Of a stretch of 64,000 bases of DNA, positions 24,061 to 33,293 are shown one piece after another. Numbering within the stretch: position 1 is the stretch's first letter; each line of letters starts with the position of its first letter. This stretch comes from Ruminococcus sp. FC2018. GTDB taxonomy: Bacteria; Bacillota; Clostridia; Oscillospirales; Ruminococcaceae. The stretch lies in assembly GCF_000621805.1 (NCBI RefSeq), contig NZ_JHXH01000001.1:62001-126000 (forward strand), read 5' to 3'. Made by a program: the position numbers and the translations under genes. The notes beneath the pieces are model-generated. The model saw only the letters and a list, made by a program, of their open reading frames with translations. It was not told the DNA's origin and ran no database searches.

Positions 24061-27000
24061 TCAAAGCTTTGTCACGCCTATAGTGACCTTTTCTCCGTTG
24101 ATATCCCACTCTTTTGAGTTCTGAGCATTCTCATTGTAATTGATCTGCTCAGCAAGAACGTCGTGGCTGATCTGATCGGCATTTTTCTTCACAAGCTCAG
24201 CAAGTTTGTCGTTTCCGCTGATCGAAACATTGATGTGGTCCATGACCTCAAAGCCCGAATCCTTACGCATTGTCTGTATCTTGCTGGTGATCTCTCTTAC
24301 AAAGCCTTCCTCGATAAGCTCCTCGGTAAGCGTCGTGTCCAGAGCAACTGTCACACCGCCCTCGGTAAGGGTAAAGAAGCCTTCCTTCTGCTGTGACTCG
24401 ATAAGCAGGTCTTCTTTTGCTAGTGTTATCTCTCCTATGGAGATAGTCATTTTAAGGAAACCAGTGCTGTCAAGCTCAGCCATAGCCTTGTGTCCGTCAA
24501 GCCCGGTAAGATTGTTTCTTATCTCGCCCAGGTTCTTGCCAAACTTAGGTCCAAGAGTTTTCAGCTGCGGCTTGAACTTATAGTCAACAAAATCGGAAAC
24601 ATCGTCGGCAAACTGAACGTCCTTTACGTTAAGCTCATCTCTGATAATATCCGTATAGTAGCTGTCAAGAACATGGTCTGCAGAAACATACATAACGCTC
24701 AGAGGCTGTCTGTTCTTCAGGTTTGAGCCGTTTCTTGCGCTTCGTCCCAGAACAACGATGTCAAGCACCTCGTCCATGTCGCTTTCAAGCTTCTTGTCTA
24801 TCATTGTTTCGTCTGCCTCAGGATACAGGCAAAGGTGTATGCTTTCGGGAGCGGTCTTGTCAACGCTTCTCACCATGTTCTGATATATCTCTTCTGTGAT
24901 GAACGGCACCATAGGTGCAGCCACCTTGCAAAGAGTTACAATAGCGGTATAAAGGGTCATATAAGCGTTTATCTTATCCTGGCTCATGCCCTGTGCCCAG
25001 TATCTTTCTCTGCCTCGTCTTACATACCAGTTGGACAGATCGTCAACAAACTCCTGCATTGCCTTTGCAGCCTCGGGGATCCTGTAATTTGCCAGGTTCT
25101 CGTCGGCAAGCTTTATCATGGTGTTCATCTTTGAGAGCACCCATTTGTCCATTACAGAGAGCTTGTCATACTCTATCTTATGCTGTGACGGGTCAAAGTT
25201 ATCAATGTCTGCATACAGGATATAGAAAGCATAGGTGTTCCACAGCGTGCCCATGAACTTTCTTTGTCCCTCGGTAACAACCTTGCCGTGGAACTTGTTA
25301 GGAAGCCATGGAGCGGAGTTGGTGTAGAAATACCATCTGATAGCGTCTGCACCGTAGGTCTGCAAAGCTTCCATAGGGTCAACTGCGTTGCCCTTTGATT
25401 TGGACATCTTCTGTCCGTTTTCGTCCTGAACAAGACCCAGCACGATAACGTTCTTATAAGGAGCTTTGTCAAATATAAGTGTTGAGATAGCCAGCAGTGA
25501 GTAGAACCAGCCTCTTGTCTGGTCGACCGCCTCTGAGATAAAGTCAGCAGGGAACTGGCTTTCAAACAGCTCCTTGTTCTCGAATGGGTAGTGGTGCTGT
25601 GCAAACGGCATTGAGCCAGAGTCAAACCAGCAGTCGATAACCTCCGGCACTCTCTTCATCTGCTTGCCGCACTTTGGACACGTGATGGTCACAGCGTCGA
25701 TGTACGGTCTGTGGAGCTCGATATCCTCGGGACAGTTGTCCGACATTTCTTTAAGCTCCTCGATAGAGCCGACAGAATGTCTGTGACCGCACTCACATTC
25801 CCAGATGTTAAGCGGTGTGCCCCAGTATCTGTTTCTGGAAATACCCCAGTCCTGAACGTTTTTCAGCCAGTCGCCGAAACGCCCCGAACCAATATTCTCA
25901 GGTATCCAGTTGATGGTGTTATTGTTTGCGATAAGTCTGTCCCTTACATCGGTCATCTTGATGAACCAGGAGTCTCTTGCATAGTAGATAAGAGGGGAGT
26001 TGCATCTCCAGCAGTGGGGATACTCATGCTCAAACTTCGGAGCAGCAAACAGCTTGCCCTGTGCGTCAAGGTCCTTGAGCACCTGCGGGTCAGCATCTTT
26101 TACAAAAAGTCCTGAATAAGGAGTTTCAGCTGTCATGTTGCCCTTTGCGTCAACAAACTGAACAAAGGGGAGGTCATAGTTTCTGCCTATTCTTGCGTCG
26201 TCCTCACCGAATGCGGGAGCGATATGAACTATACCCGTACCGTCTGACATGGATACATAGTCGTCGCAGGTAACGAAATGTCCCTTTTTGCCCTGCTTTT
26301 CGGCACTTTCACCTGCACAGGCAAACAGCGGCTCATATTCTGTATTTTCAAGGTCCTTGCCCACGAAGCTTTCAAGCACTTCGTAAGCTGCCTCGCCGTC
26401 CTTAGCCAGACTGCCAAGCACGGTGTCAAGCAAAGCCTGAGCCATGATATATGTGTATCCGTCAACGGCTTTTACCTTGCAGTATGTGTCTGTGGGGTTT
26501 ACGCAAAGTGCAACGTTAGAGGGCAGGGTCCATGGTGTGGTAGTCCACGCAAGGAAGTATTCGTCCATGCCCCTGAGCTTGAAGCGGACGATAGCAGAGC
26601 GCTCCTTAACGGTCTTATAGCCCTGTGCTACCTCGTGGGAAGAAAGTGGAGTGCCGCATCTTGGACAGTAGGGAACGATCTTGAAGCCCTTATAGAGCAA
26701 GCCCTTGTCGTAGATCTGTTTAAGTGCCCACCACTCGGACTCGATAAAGTCATTATGATAAGTTACATACGGGTTTTCCATATCAGCCCAGAAGCCTACG
26801 GCAGAGGAGAACTCCTCCCACATACCCTTGTACTTCCAGACAGACTCCTTACACATCTTGATAAAAGGCTCAAGACCGTATTCCTCGATCTGGTCCTTCC
26901 CATCAATGCCAAGAGTCTTCTCAACCTCCAGCTCAACAGGCAGACCGTGGGTGTCCCAGCCGGCTTTTCTGGGAACCATTTTGCCCTTCATCGTGTGGTA

Positions 27001-27210
27001 TCTTGGGATCATATCCTTGATAGCACGAGTGAGAACGTGTCCGATATGCGGCTTTCCGTTAGCCGTCGGAGGACCGTCATAAAAGACGTATGAATCGCCC
27101 TTTGCACGGGAATCAACGCTCTTTTCAAAGATCTTGTTGTCTTCCCAGAATTTTTCGATCTGTTTTTCTCTCTGAACAAAGTTCAGGTCTGTGGAAACCT
27201 TTTTGTACAT
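24061..27210 (-). CDS. ileS: Isoleucyl-tRNA synthetase (type 2)
   Basis: This class I synthetase charges tRNA-Ile. At 1049 residues, with the N-terminus NFVQREKQIEKFW and an extended C-terminus, it is the eukaryote-like IleRS2 type, not the shorter bacterial type with a C-terminal zinc finger. The ATP site has HIGH (residues 55-58) and KMSKS (near 600). The CP1 editing domain lies between (about 200-400), with WTTTPWTLPSN at its start. IleRS2 enzymes tolerate the antibiotic mupirocin; the very high resistance seen with an altered HIGH motif is not expected here because HIGH is normal. GAAAGGAAAG precedes the ATG. Expression is controlled by the T-box upstream. Confidence 0.97.
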   Translation of the reverse strand: MYKKVSTDLNFVQREKQIEKFWEDNKIFEKSVDSRAKGDSYVFYDGPPTANGKPHIGHVLTRAIKDMIPRYHTMKGKMVPRKAGWDTHGLPVELEVEKTLGIDGKDQIEEYGLEPFIKMCKESVWKYKGMWEEFSSAVGFWADMENPYVTYHNDFIESEWWALKQIYDKGLLYKGFKIVPYCPRCGTPLSSHEVAQGYKTVKERSAIVRFKLRGMDEYFLAWTTTPWTLPSNVALCVNPTDTYCKVKAVDGYTYIMAQALLDTVLGSLAKDGEAAYEVLESFVGKDLENTEYEPLFACAGESAEKQGKKGHFVTCDDYVSMSDGTGIVHIAPAFGEDDARIGRNYDLPFVQFVDAKGNMTAETPYSGLFVKDADPQVLKDLDAQGKLFAAPKFEHEYPHCWRCNSPLIYYARDSWFIKMTDVRDRLIANNNTINWIPENIGSGRFGDWLKNVQDWGISRNRYWGTPLNIWECECGHRHSVGSIEELKEMSDNCPEDIELHRPYIDAVTITCPKCGKQMKRVPEVIDCWFDSGSMPFAQHHYPFENKELFESQFPADFISEAVDQTRGWFYSLLAISTLIFDKAPYKNVIVLGLVQDENGQKMSKSKGNAVDPMEALQTYGADAIRWYFYTNSAPWLPNKFHGKVVTEGQRKFMGTLWNTYAFYILYADIDNFDPSQHKIEYDKLSVMDKWVLSKMNTMIKLADENLANYRIPEAAKAMQEFVDDLSNWYVRRGRERYWAQGMSQDKINAYMTLYTAIVTLCKVAAPMVPFITEEIYQNMVRSVDKTAPESIHLCLYPEADETMIDKKLESDMDEVLDIVVLGRSARNGSNLKNRQPLSVMYVSADHVLDSYYTDIIRDELNVKDVQFADDVSDFVDYKFKPQLKTLGPKFGKNLGEIRNNLTGLDGHKAMAELDSTGFLKMTISIGEITLAKEDLLIESQQKEGFFTLTEGGVTVALDTTLTEELIEEGFVREITSKIQTMRKDSGFEVMDHINVSISGNDKLAELVKKNADQISHDVLAEQINYNENAQNSKEWDINGEKVTIGVTKL

Positions 27211-27236
27211 GACCTATCTTTCCTTTCAAGAATTTC

Positions 27237-27482
27237 AATAAAAAAAGCCTCCGCCCCGAAAAAAGGACGAAAGCAAAGCTTACGCAACCACCTGTTTTCA
27301 TCATACATGATAGTACGACCCCTTCGTAACGAGAAGGATACGGCTTGGCTTACTGGAGATTTTCAGCCTTGCAACTCGGAAGTGATATTCTGCCCGTTGT
27401 ACTTGTACCGCACTCACACTTTCAGCGGCTCGCTTCAACTTTCCGCAAGGGCATACTGTCTTCGTCAAAGTCATTCACATAT
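27237..27482 (-). promoter_or_regulatory. Isoleucine T-box riboswitch of ileS
   Basis: The minus-strand leader has all parts of a T-box. The specifier loop has AGAATATCAC with ATC (Ile) at 27386-27384. The T-box proper is AGGTGGTTGCG (27293-27283), the region that pairs with uncharged tRNA ends. The terminator is CGTCC with GGGGCG (27270-27241) followed by seven T. Uncharged tRNA-Ile should stabilise the antiterminator and switch ileS on. Confidence 0.9.
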
Positions 27483-27488
27483 GCAAAA

Positions 27489-27517
27489 ATTATATCACAA
27501 ACATTTTTCATTGTCAA
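27489..27517 (-). promoter_or_regulatory. ileS promoter
   Basis: A consensus TTGACA (27512-27517), a 17-bp spacer and TATAAT (27489-27494) on the minus strand, right before the T-box leader. Confidence 0.85.
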
Positions 27518-27590
27518 GAGCATATCCCCATAATTATGCTTTTTTTCCTGCTGTACTGGCTGATGAGGCATAAGAAATTGTGTGATTATA

Positions 27591-27619
27591 TTGACAATAA
27601 GGGGCATTTATTATATAAT
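27591..27619 (+). promoter_or_regulatory. Promoter of the glycosyltransferase-yfhO operon
   Basis: TTGACA (27591-27596), a 17-bp spacer and TATAAT (27614-27619). It lies inside the longest reading frame and so fixes a later start. Confidence 0.85.
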
Positions 27620-27680
27620 AAAAAGGTATGTAGACACTTTGTGTCTGTTTTTACGGACTTTTGAAAGGAGAGGACCCGGA

Positions 27681-28637
27681 TTGCTTTCTGTTATTATACC
27701 AAGCTATAACGAAGAAGGTAACGTTGTCAAGGCTGCGGACGTGGTTTCAAAGCTGCTTGAGGAGAACGATATAGATTACGAACTGATATTTGTAAACGAC
27801 GGTTCAAAGGATAAAACCTGGGAGCTTATAAACGAGCTTGCCACCACCCGTGAGCATATTGTGGGTGTAAACTTTTCCAGGAATTTCGGAAAGGAAAGTG
27901 CTATCTTTGCAGGACTTGAGGTGGCAAAGGGCGATGCCTGCGTACTGCTTGACTGTGACTTGCAGTTCCCGCCGGAGGTTATTATCCAGATGTACAACAT
28001 CTGGAAGAACAATGATGTTGATGTAGTAGAGGGACGCAAAAAGTCAAGAGGCAAGGAAAACTTTATCTACAAGGCATTTTCGCTTATGTTCTACAAGATG
28101 ATAAACTCATCAAGCGGACTGGATATGCGGGCTGCCAGCGACTTCAAGCTTATGGACAGGTCTGTGGTGGATTCACTTAATGCCATGCCAGAAAGGCTCA
28201 CATTCTTCAGAGCTATGTCCAGCTGGGTAGGCTACAAGACAGAGAAGATATACTTTGATGTACGTGACAGAGAGGTAGGAGAGAGCAAGTGGACGGTGGG
28301 CAAGCTTATAAAGTTTGCGCTGAACAATATCACCTCGTTTACCTCTGCACCGCTGCAGATAGTTACCGTCTGCGGTATAATCACCTTCCTTATTTCTGTT
28401 ATCATGGGCGTAAACACCCTTTATAACAAATTCTTCGGTGATGCGTCGGCAGGTTTCTCAACCGTCATCATCCTTCAGCTTTTCACTTCCAGCATAATCA
28501 TGTTCAGCCTGGGAATAATAGGATTTTACATATCAAAGATATATGAGGAGATTAAACAAAGACCCAGGTATATCATAAAGGACCTTGTACGCAAACAAGA
28601 CCCATACAGCGGAGGAGACATATGGAAGAAAGGATAA
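27681..28637 (+). CDS. CsbB/GtrB-type polyprenyl-phosphate glycosyltransferase
   Basis: A GT2-family enzyme of 318 residues that moves a sugar from a nucleotide donor onto undecaprenyl phosphate on the inner membrane face. The GT-A domain has SVIIPSYNEEGN, FVNDGSKDKT and the LLDCDLQFPPE metal/donor motif. Two C-terminal membrane helices (about 228-255 and 265-290) are typical of GtrB/CsbB. The TTG at 27681 was chosen because AAAGGAG is 10-15 nt upstream and the promoter lies before it. The 16-base overlap with yfhO matches the csbB-yfhO pairing of Bacillus, in which the product is used to decorate lipoteichoic acid. The sugar is not known. Confidence 0.88.
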   Translation: MLSVIIPSYNEEGNVVKAADVVSKLLEENDIDYELIFVNDGSKDKTWELINELATTREHIVGVNFSRNFGKESAIFAGLEVAKGDACVLLDCDLQFPPEVIIQMYNIWKNNDVDVVEGRKKSRGKENFIYKAFSLMFYKMINSSSGLDMRAASDFKLMDRSVVDSLNAMPERLTFFRAMSSWVGYKTEKIYFDVRDREVGESKWTVGKLIKFALNNITSFTSAPLQIVTVCGIITFLISVIMGVNTLYNKFFGDASAGFSTVIILQLFTSSIIMFSLGIIGFYISKIYEEIKQRPRYIIKDLVRKQDPYSGGDIWKKG

Positions 28638-31609
28638 AAAAAGCTGCCGTTCCGAAAAAGGGTTTTTGGGATAAGACCAGTTCATGGCTTTATGACAAAC
28701 GCTGGTATTTTCTTGCCTTTTTCCTGCCCGCAGCAATATTGTTCACAGCCTACGCTTTTTTCAAGGTCTACCCTTTCGGGGACAATTCTGTGCTGGTGCT
28801 TGACCTAAACGGACAGTATGTCTATTACTACGAGGCTTACCGTGATGCCTTCTGGGGTGACGGAAGCTTCATTTACGACTGGTCCAGGAACCTGAGCGGC
28901 GAAATGTTCGGTATCTTTGCATATTACCTTGCAAGCCCGTTCATGTTAATAATCTATCTGCTGCCCCGTTCAATGATGCCAACGTCCATACTTATAATGC
29001 AGCTTGCAAAGGTGGGCACCGCAGCGGTGACTTTCAGGTTTTTCTTAAAAAAGATATCTCCCAAGAAGCCTAAAAAAGTCTCGCTTATAGTCTTTCCGAC
29101 TATCTATGCGCTGATGTCCTATATGGTGGTCCAGCTTATGAACCCTATGTGGCTGGATGCGCTTATTTATCTTCCCCTTATATGCTGGGGAGTACAGCGA
29201 CTGGTGCGTGAGGGCAAGATACTGCCGTATATAATCCCACTGTCACTTATGTTCATTTCCCATTTCTATATCGGCTATATGGTGGGGATATTCACTTTTA
29301 TGTATTTTTGCTACGCCTGCCTTTCACTGGAGGACAGGACGCTTCCAAAAAAGTTTTTCAGAAAATGCGTTTACTTTGGAGTGGGAACGCTTATTTCCCT
29401 GATGTGTGCGGCGTTCGTGCTCATACCGGTCTACAACTCTCTGAAGCTGGGCAAGTTCGGTTTTACGACACCGGATTATTCTCTGGCTACCCAGTTCGAT
29501 TTTCTTACCTTTACCACAAAGCTTTTCCCCATGTCCTATGACACGGTCTATCCGGAAGGCTTGCCGGTGATTTACTGTTCAACTGCTGCGCTGCTGCTGG
29601 TGCCGCTGTTTTTCCTTAATTCAAAGATATCCATTAAGGAAAAGACTACCAACGGCGTGCTTGCCGCATTGCTCGTGATATTTATGTATATCAAGCCTAT
29701 CGACATGGCAATGCACGGGTTCCAGATGCCTCAGTGGCTCCCGTTCAGATATTCCTTTATTTTCTCTTTCTTGCTCATTTATATGTCCTTCAGGGCGTTT
29801 GAAAACCTTGACGGCATAACCATGAAAAATGTGGGCGGCATATATGCCGGACTGATGATATTCCTTTTCTGGTGCGAAAGAGAGAATTATAAGCATTTCC
29901 AGATCTTTGAGTCCGTGATCAAAGATGGCAAGACTTCTGTGGTAATCCAGGGAGTATGGATGGGCATGATCTGCCTGAGCATTGTTTTCGCACTTCTTTA
30001 TCTGATTCACAAATACCCTAAGAATAAGACTATCGCTATGGTATTTGCAGCGGTAATATGCCTTGAGCTTTACGCAAACAACCTTGATACCTTCCGCAAG
30101 ATAGACAAGGACGTGGCTTACAGCAAGTATTCATCGTATGAGCCGTATATCTCCGAGGTGAGGGGTGCGGTGGATACAATAAAGAAGTTTGATACCGATC
30201 CCTTCTACCGAATGGAAGCCAATTTCCACAGAACTGTCAACGATCCTATCGGAACGGGTTATATTGGTCTGTCACATTCCAGCTCCACAATGAACGCTCC
30301 TGCCCTTAAAATGCTTCAGAAGTTCGGTTTTGCCTATGGCGGACACTATACCAAATATGACGGTGCCACATATATCACCGATGCACTGTTTGATATAAGA
30401 TATATTATGGAAAAGACCGGTGATCTGAGCTATGTGGATGACAGGATAGTTGTTCCCCAGGAATATAAGCTCACCACCCAGTCTCAGCAAGGCAAGTCTA
30501 CCTATAAGTTCTACAAAAATCCCAATGCACTTGGTCTGGGCGTTGCGGTAAGCAAGGATATTTTTAATATCCAGCTTCTTGACATCGACCCATTTGCAAA
30601 CCAGAATTCTGTGATGAGTGCCCTTACGGGGGAGGACAAAAGCTACTTCAGGAGGCTTGAGGTCTTAGAGGATGAAACCAACAATGTTATCCGGGAAACG
30701 CTTGTTGACGGACATACAAAGTATTCTGTAAACGACAAGAATATTACCGATTCTCACATTGATTTCCTTGTGAAAGTAGACAGCGATTCAGGTGTGTATA
30801 TGTATTTCCCAACGTCCTATGAGCGTAAATGTAATGTCTGGGTGCAGGACGAACGTGACTATGCTATGGCTGAGCAGCCCATGAGTCAGGCAGGACAGTT
30901 CTTTGAGTCAGATGAATATTCTATACTCAAGCTCGGTGATTTCAGTAAAGGTCAGACCCTGAGAGTAAGAATGACTATCGACAATAAATACGACGAAACG
31001 TTCTGGAAGGATTATATTTTCTGCAGCTTTGACTATGACACCTTTGCTCAGGACTGCAAGAAGGTCCAGCAGCGCAGTATGAACGTTACCAAGTTTGAGG
31101 ACACCTACCTTGAGGGAACTGTGACTGCGGATTCCGACGGACAGTATCTGTTTACCACTATTCCTTATGAAAACGGATGGACCGTGACTGTAAACGGAAA
31201 AGAGGTAAAACAGGAGATAGCCCTTGAAAGCCTTATCGCTGTGCCACTTGAAAAGGGTGAAAACAAGGTCACATTCAGATTCCTTCCAAAGTATTATATC
31301 GTTTCTCTTATTGTTACAGGCTTTGGAGTAATATGCCTTGTGCTTGTCTTCCTTTGCGAGGTCAAGAAGTATGACATGGCAAAGCCTTTCAGAAAGCTTG
31401 CAGGCTCTGTGAGGAACAAGGTCGATGCACTGGCTGTAGAACAGGAGGAAACTGACGGCGGAGAATCGGAAGCTTCACAAGATAATGATGAGTCGGAACA
31501 AGAGCCTCATGTGGATGACGACGAGTGCGATGACGACGAGTATGAAGACGACGATTACGAAGATGAAGATGAAGAATACCAGGATGATGAGGAAAGCGAG
31601 GAACAATGA
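28622..31609 (+). CDS. yfhO: YfhO-family membrane glycosyltransferase with acidic tail
   Basis: A 995-residue multispanning membrane protein of the YfhO family. About twelve hydrophobic helices (from residue 29 on) include FYIGYMVG and WLDALIYLPL segments. A large extracellular region (about 500-885) and a last helix (about 890-912) follow. The family uses the polyprenyl-linked sugar made by the CsbB-type partner to glycosylate lipoteichoic or other wall polymers outside the cell. GGAGGAG precedes the ATG inside the glycosyltransferase gene, indicating coupling. The last 50 or so residues are almost wholly Asp/Glu with some Tyr, an unusual cytoplasmic tail for this family. Confidence 0.88.
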   Translation: MEERIKKAAVPKKGFWDKTSSWLYDKRWYFLAFFLPAAILFTAYAFFKVYPFGDNSVLVLDLNGQYVYYYEAYRDAFWGDGSFIYDWSRNLSGEMFGIFAYYLASPFMLIIYLLPRSMMPTSILIMQLAKVGTAAVTFRFFLKKISPKKPKKVSLIVFPTIYALMSYMVVQLMNPMWLDALIYLPLICWGVQRLVREGKILPYIIPLSLMFISHFYIGYMVGIFTFMYFCYACLSLEDRTLPKKFFRKCVYFGVGTLISLMCAAFVLIPVYNSLKLGKFGFTTPDYSLATQFDFLTFTTKLFPMSYDTVYPEGLPVIYCSTAALLLVPLFFLNSKISIKEKTTNGVLAALLVIFMYIKPIDMAMHGFQMPQWLPFRYSFIFSFLLIYMSFRAFENLDGITMKNVGGIYAGLMIFLFWCERENYKHFQIFESVIKDGKTSVVIQGVWMGMICLSIVFALLYLIHKYPKNKTIAMVFAAVICLELYANNLDTFRKIDKDVAYSKYSSYEPYISEVRGAVDTIKKFDTDPFYRMEANFHRTVNDPIGTGYIGLSHSSSTMNAPALKMLQKFGFAYGGHYTKYDGATYITDALFDIRYIMEKTGDLSYVDDRIVVPQEYKLTTQSQQGKSTYKFYKNPNALGLGVAVSKDIFNIQLLDIDPFANQNSVMSALTGEDKSYFRRLEVLEDETNNVIRETLVDGHTKYSVNDKNITDSHIDFLVKVDSDSGVYMYFPTSYERKCNVWVQDERDYAMAEQPMSQAGQFFESDEYSILKLGDFSKGQTLRVRMTIDNKYDETFWKDYIFCSFDYDTFAQDCKKVQQRSMNVTKFEDTYLEGTVTADSDGQYLFTTIPYENGWTVTVNGKEVKQEIALESLIAVPLEKGENKVTFRFLPKYYIVSLIVTGFGVICLVLVFLCEVKKYDMAKPFRKLAGSVRNKVDALAVEQEETDGGESEASQDNDESEQEPHVDDDECDDDEYEDDDYEDEDEEYQDDEESEEQ

Positions 31610-31674
31610 ACGGAAAGTGCGTGTTGTATCTCCTTTATTCGACCGTTTGAGAGTTTGTTTTTGCTTTAACGCTA

Positions 31675-31703
31675 TTGACAATGGTATATAAAAAAGGTAA
31701 AAT
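31675..31703 (+). promoter_or_regulatory. Promoter of the zinc-ribbon membrane protein gene
   Basis: TTGACA (31675-31680), a 17-bp spacer and TAAAAT (31698-31703). Transcription would start at the foot of the terminator hairpin that follows. Confidence 0.7.
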
Positions 31704-31706
31704 GTT

Positions 31707-31737
31707 AGAGGTGAGAAATTCTCACCTCTGATTTTTT
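31707..31737 (+). terminator. yfhO terminator, overlapping the next transcript's start
   Basis: A perfect 9-bp stem AGAGGTGAG/CTCACCTCT (31707-31715 with 31721-31729) followed by GATTTTTT. Confidence 0.8.
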
Positions 31738-31757
31738 ACATATAGGGGATGTTGAAA

Positions 31758-32660
31758 ATGGCAGAACAGAAAAAGGTTTATAAAAAACTGACAAGTGCCA
31801 GCGGTTTTATCCGCCTTCTGAGCATCGTATGCTTTGTGCTTTGCGTTGTGACACTTGTTCTGGAACCGGTAGGAAAGCTGATCTATAACTCTACGTTTGA
31901 AAATGACATCAATTTTCTTCTTGTAAATGGATACAGGGCTTATTTCAATGCCTTCCAGCACGCATTGATATTGTGCATACTTTCGCTGGCTCTGATAATT
32001 GCGGCTTTCAGCTCAAAGACGAGGAAAAATATAGGGCAGGGTTTCAGCGCACTGCTTGTGCTTATACCGCTGGTGTCTTCCATATATCCAACCATTGGTC
32101 TGATAGATTATTTCAATGACGGAGTATTCAAAAGCTATATGAACGGCGCAGATAACATGAAGTTTAAAGGCATAAGCATTCTGCTTGTTTTTGTTATCCC
32201 GCTCTTTGTAGCGCTGATGCTTGTTTTGTGCGGCTTTATCCTTAGCTGCAAGAACCTCGCCGAAAAAAAGCCCACGGAAGTTACATACATTCCGCCAAGA
32301 AAAAAGACACCTGCACCTGCTCAGCAGCATGGTGTGCCCCAGCAGATGGGACAGACTCCCATGCCAGGCAGCCAGCAATTTGCTGTGAATAACGGTGGAT
32401 TTATCCCTTTGCAGAATAATCCGTATGCTCCGCCTGTGTCTGCGGAAAACGTGAAAAAGACTGCGCCTGAGCATGACAGTGACATGAGAACTGCTGCTCC
32501 AACCGAAAAGCCTGAAAAAGAAAGTCCCCCTGAACGGGAAAATAAAACCGTGGAAAAGACAGATGGTGCAGTCTCCGACAAGAAGATCTGCCCAAACTGT
32601 AACGCAGAGCTTGCTGCATCTGCAAAATTCTGTAAAGTCTGCGGTACACCTCAGAAATAA
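31758..32660 (+). CDS. Four-helix membrane protein with C-terminal zinc ribbon
   Basis: I do not recognise a named family. The 300-residue protein has four hydrophobic helices (about 15-40, 65-85, 95-115 and 135-160). A Pro/Gln-rich and then charged linker (about 180-265) follows. The C-terminus is a zinc ribbon, ICPNCNAEL...FCKVCGTP, with the Cys-x2-Cys pairs of the zinc-ribbon_2 class. The ATG at 31758 has GGGG 9 nt upstream; an ATG three codons earlier is also possible. The position after the YfhO operon does not reveal a function. It is a single gene between two terminators. Confidence 0.75.
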   Translation: MAEQKKVYKKLTSASGFIRLLSIVCFVLCVVTLVLEPVGKLIYNSTFENDINFLLVNGYRAYFNAFQHALILCILSLALIIAAFSSKTRKNIGQGFSALLVLIPLVSSIYPTIGLIDYFNDGVFKSYMNGADNMKFKGISILLVFVIPLFVALMLVLCGFILSCKNLAEKKPTEVTYIPPRKKTPAPAQQHGVPQQMGQTPMPGSQQFAVNNGGFIPLQNNPYAPPVSAENVKKTAPEHDSDMRTAAPTEKPEKESPPERENKTVEKTDGAVSDKKICPNCNAELAASAKFCKVCGTPQK

Positions 32661-32676
32661 ATAGTAACAGCTAAGC

Positions 32677-32710
32677 GGTGATGTCCCCCCAAAGGGGCAT
32701 CGCCTTTTTT
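32677..32710 (+). terminator. Terminator of the zinc-ribbon gene
   Basis: GGTGATGTCCC with GGGGCATCGCC (two wobble pairs) followed by six T. Confidence 0.85.
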
Positions 32711-32726
32711 ACTGCCACTGTCTGTA

Positions 32727-32756
32727 TTGACAAAAGCCGTAAAGATATAGTATAAT
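32727..32756 (+). promoter_or_regulatory. Promoter of the SH3-like gene
   Basis: TTGACA (32727-32732), an 18-bp spacer and TATAAT (32751-32756). Confidence 0.8.
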
Positions 32757-32798
32757 CATATAGTAAAAATAAGTCTCTTTTTCGGGAGTTGTAAATAA

Positions 32799-33293
32799 AT
32801 GAGCAATAACAGACGCAAAAGAAAAACCCCTGTCGTGGCAAGGATTAGCCCTACCGGGGCAGCTGCAATAGTCGTAATGGGAATATTTGTAATGTGCCTC
32901 GTGGTGCTGGTTTCAAAGGCTCTTTTCGTAAGTAATTCCAAGGAGCTTCCGGAGGGCATCGATACAGCTACCATTGGCTCACAGACCCAACCTTCAGATC
33001 CACAGAGCGGTGCAGAAGCGACAACTACCACAGCCGCAGCCTCTGTTACCACCACTGTTGCCAAGACCACTACCACCGAGACCACCACTACAACGGCTGT
33101 TGTTAAAATGAAAACATTGAGGATAACCTATCTTAAAGAAGAACCTGATGATGAAGCTAAGAATATCGTCCCTATGTCCGTGGGCATACAGGTGGACGTA
33201 CTTGAAACGCTGGAGAACGGCTGGAGCAAGGTCACATTCCTTAATGTGACAGGTCAGCTCACAGGTTATATCCTTACCAGCTGTCTGGGCTGA
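32799..33293 (+). CDS. Membrane-anchored protein with Thr-rich linker and SH3-like domain
   Basis: The 164-residue protein has a basic N-terminus (NNRRKRK), one membrane helix (about 22-44) and a Thr-rich linker (about 70-103) with strings of Thr that may be glycosylated. A C-terminal bacterial SH3-like domain (about 106-164) has the pattern ITYLKEEP...VDVLETLENGWSKVTF..GQLTGYILTSCLG. The orientation puts the SH3 domain outside, where such domains bind peptidoglycan. The stop codon overlaps the start of the next gene (TGATG), so the two are coupled. Confidence 0.78.
   Translation: MSNNRRKRKTPVVARISPTGAAAIVVMGIFVMCLVVLVSKALFVSNSKELPEGIDTATIGSQTQPSDPQSGAEATTTTAAASVTTTVAKTTTTETTTTTAVVKMKTLRITYLKEEPDDEAKNIVPMSVGIQVDVLETLENGWSKVTFLNVTGQLTGYILTSCLG

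Noticed and set aside
23817-24117. Two overlapping plus-strand frames of about 80 codons
   Set aside because: They span a terminator and the end of ileS and have no ribosome-binding sites or recognisable domains.
26278-27093. 271-codon frame on the plus strand
   Set aside because: It is antisense to ileS and carries no domain; a shadow of the strong codon bias.
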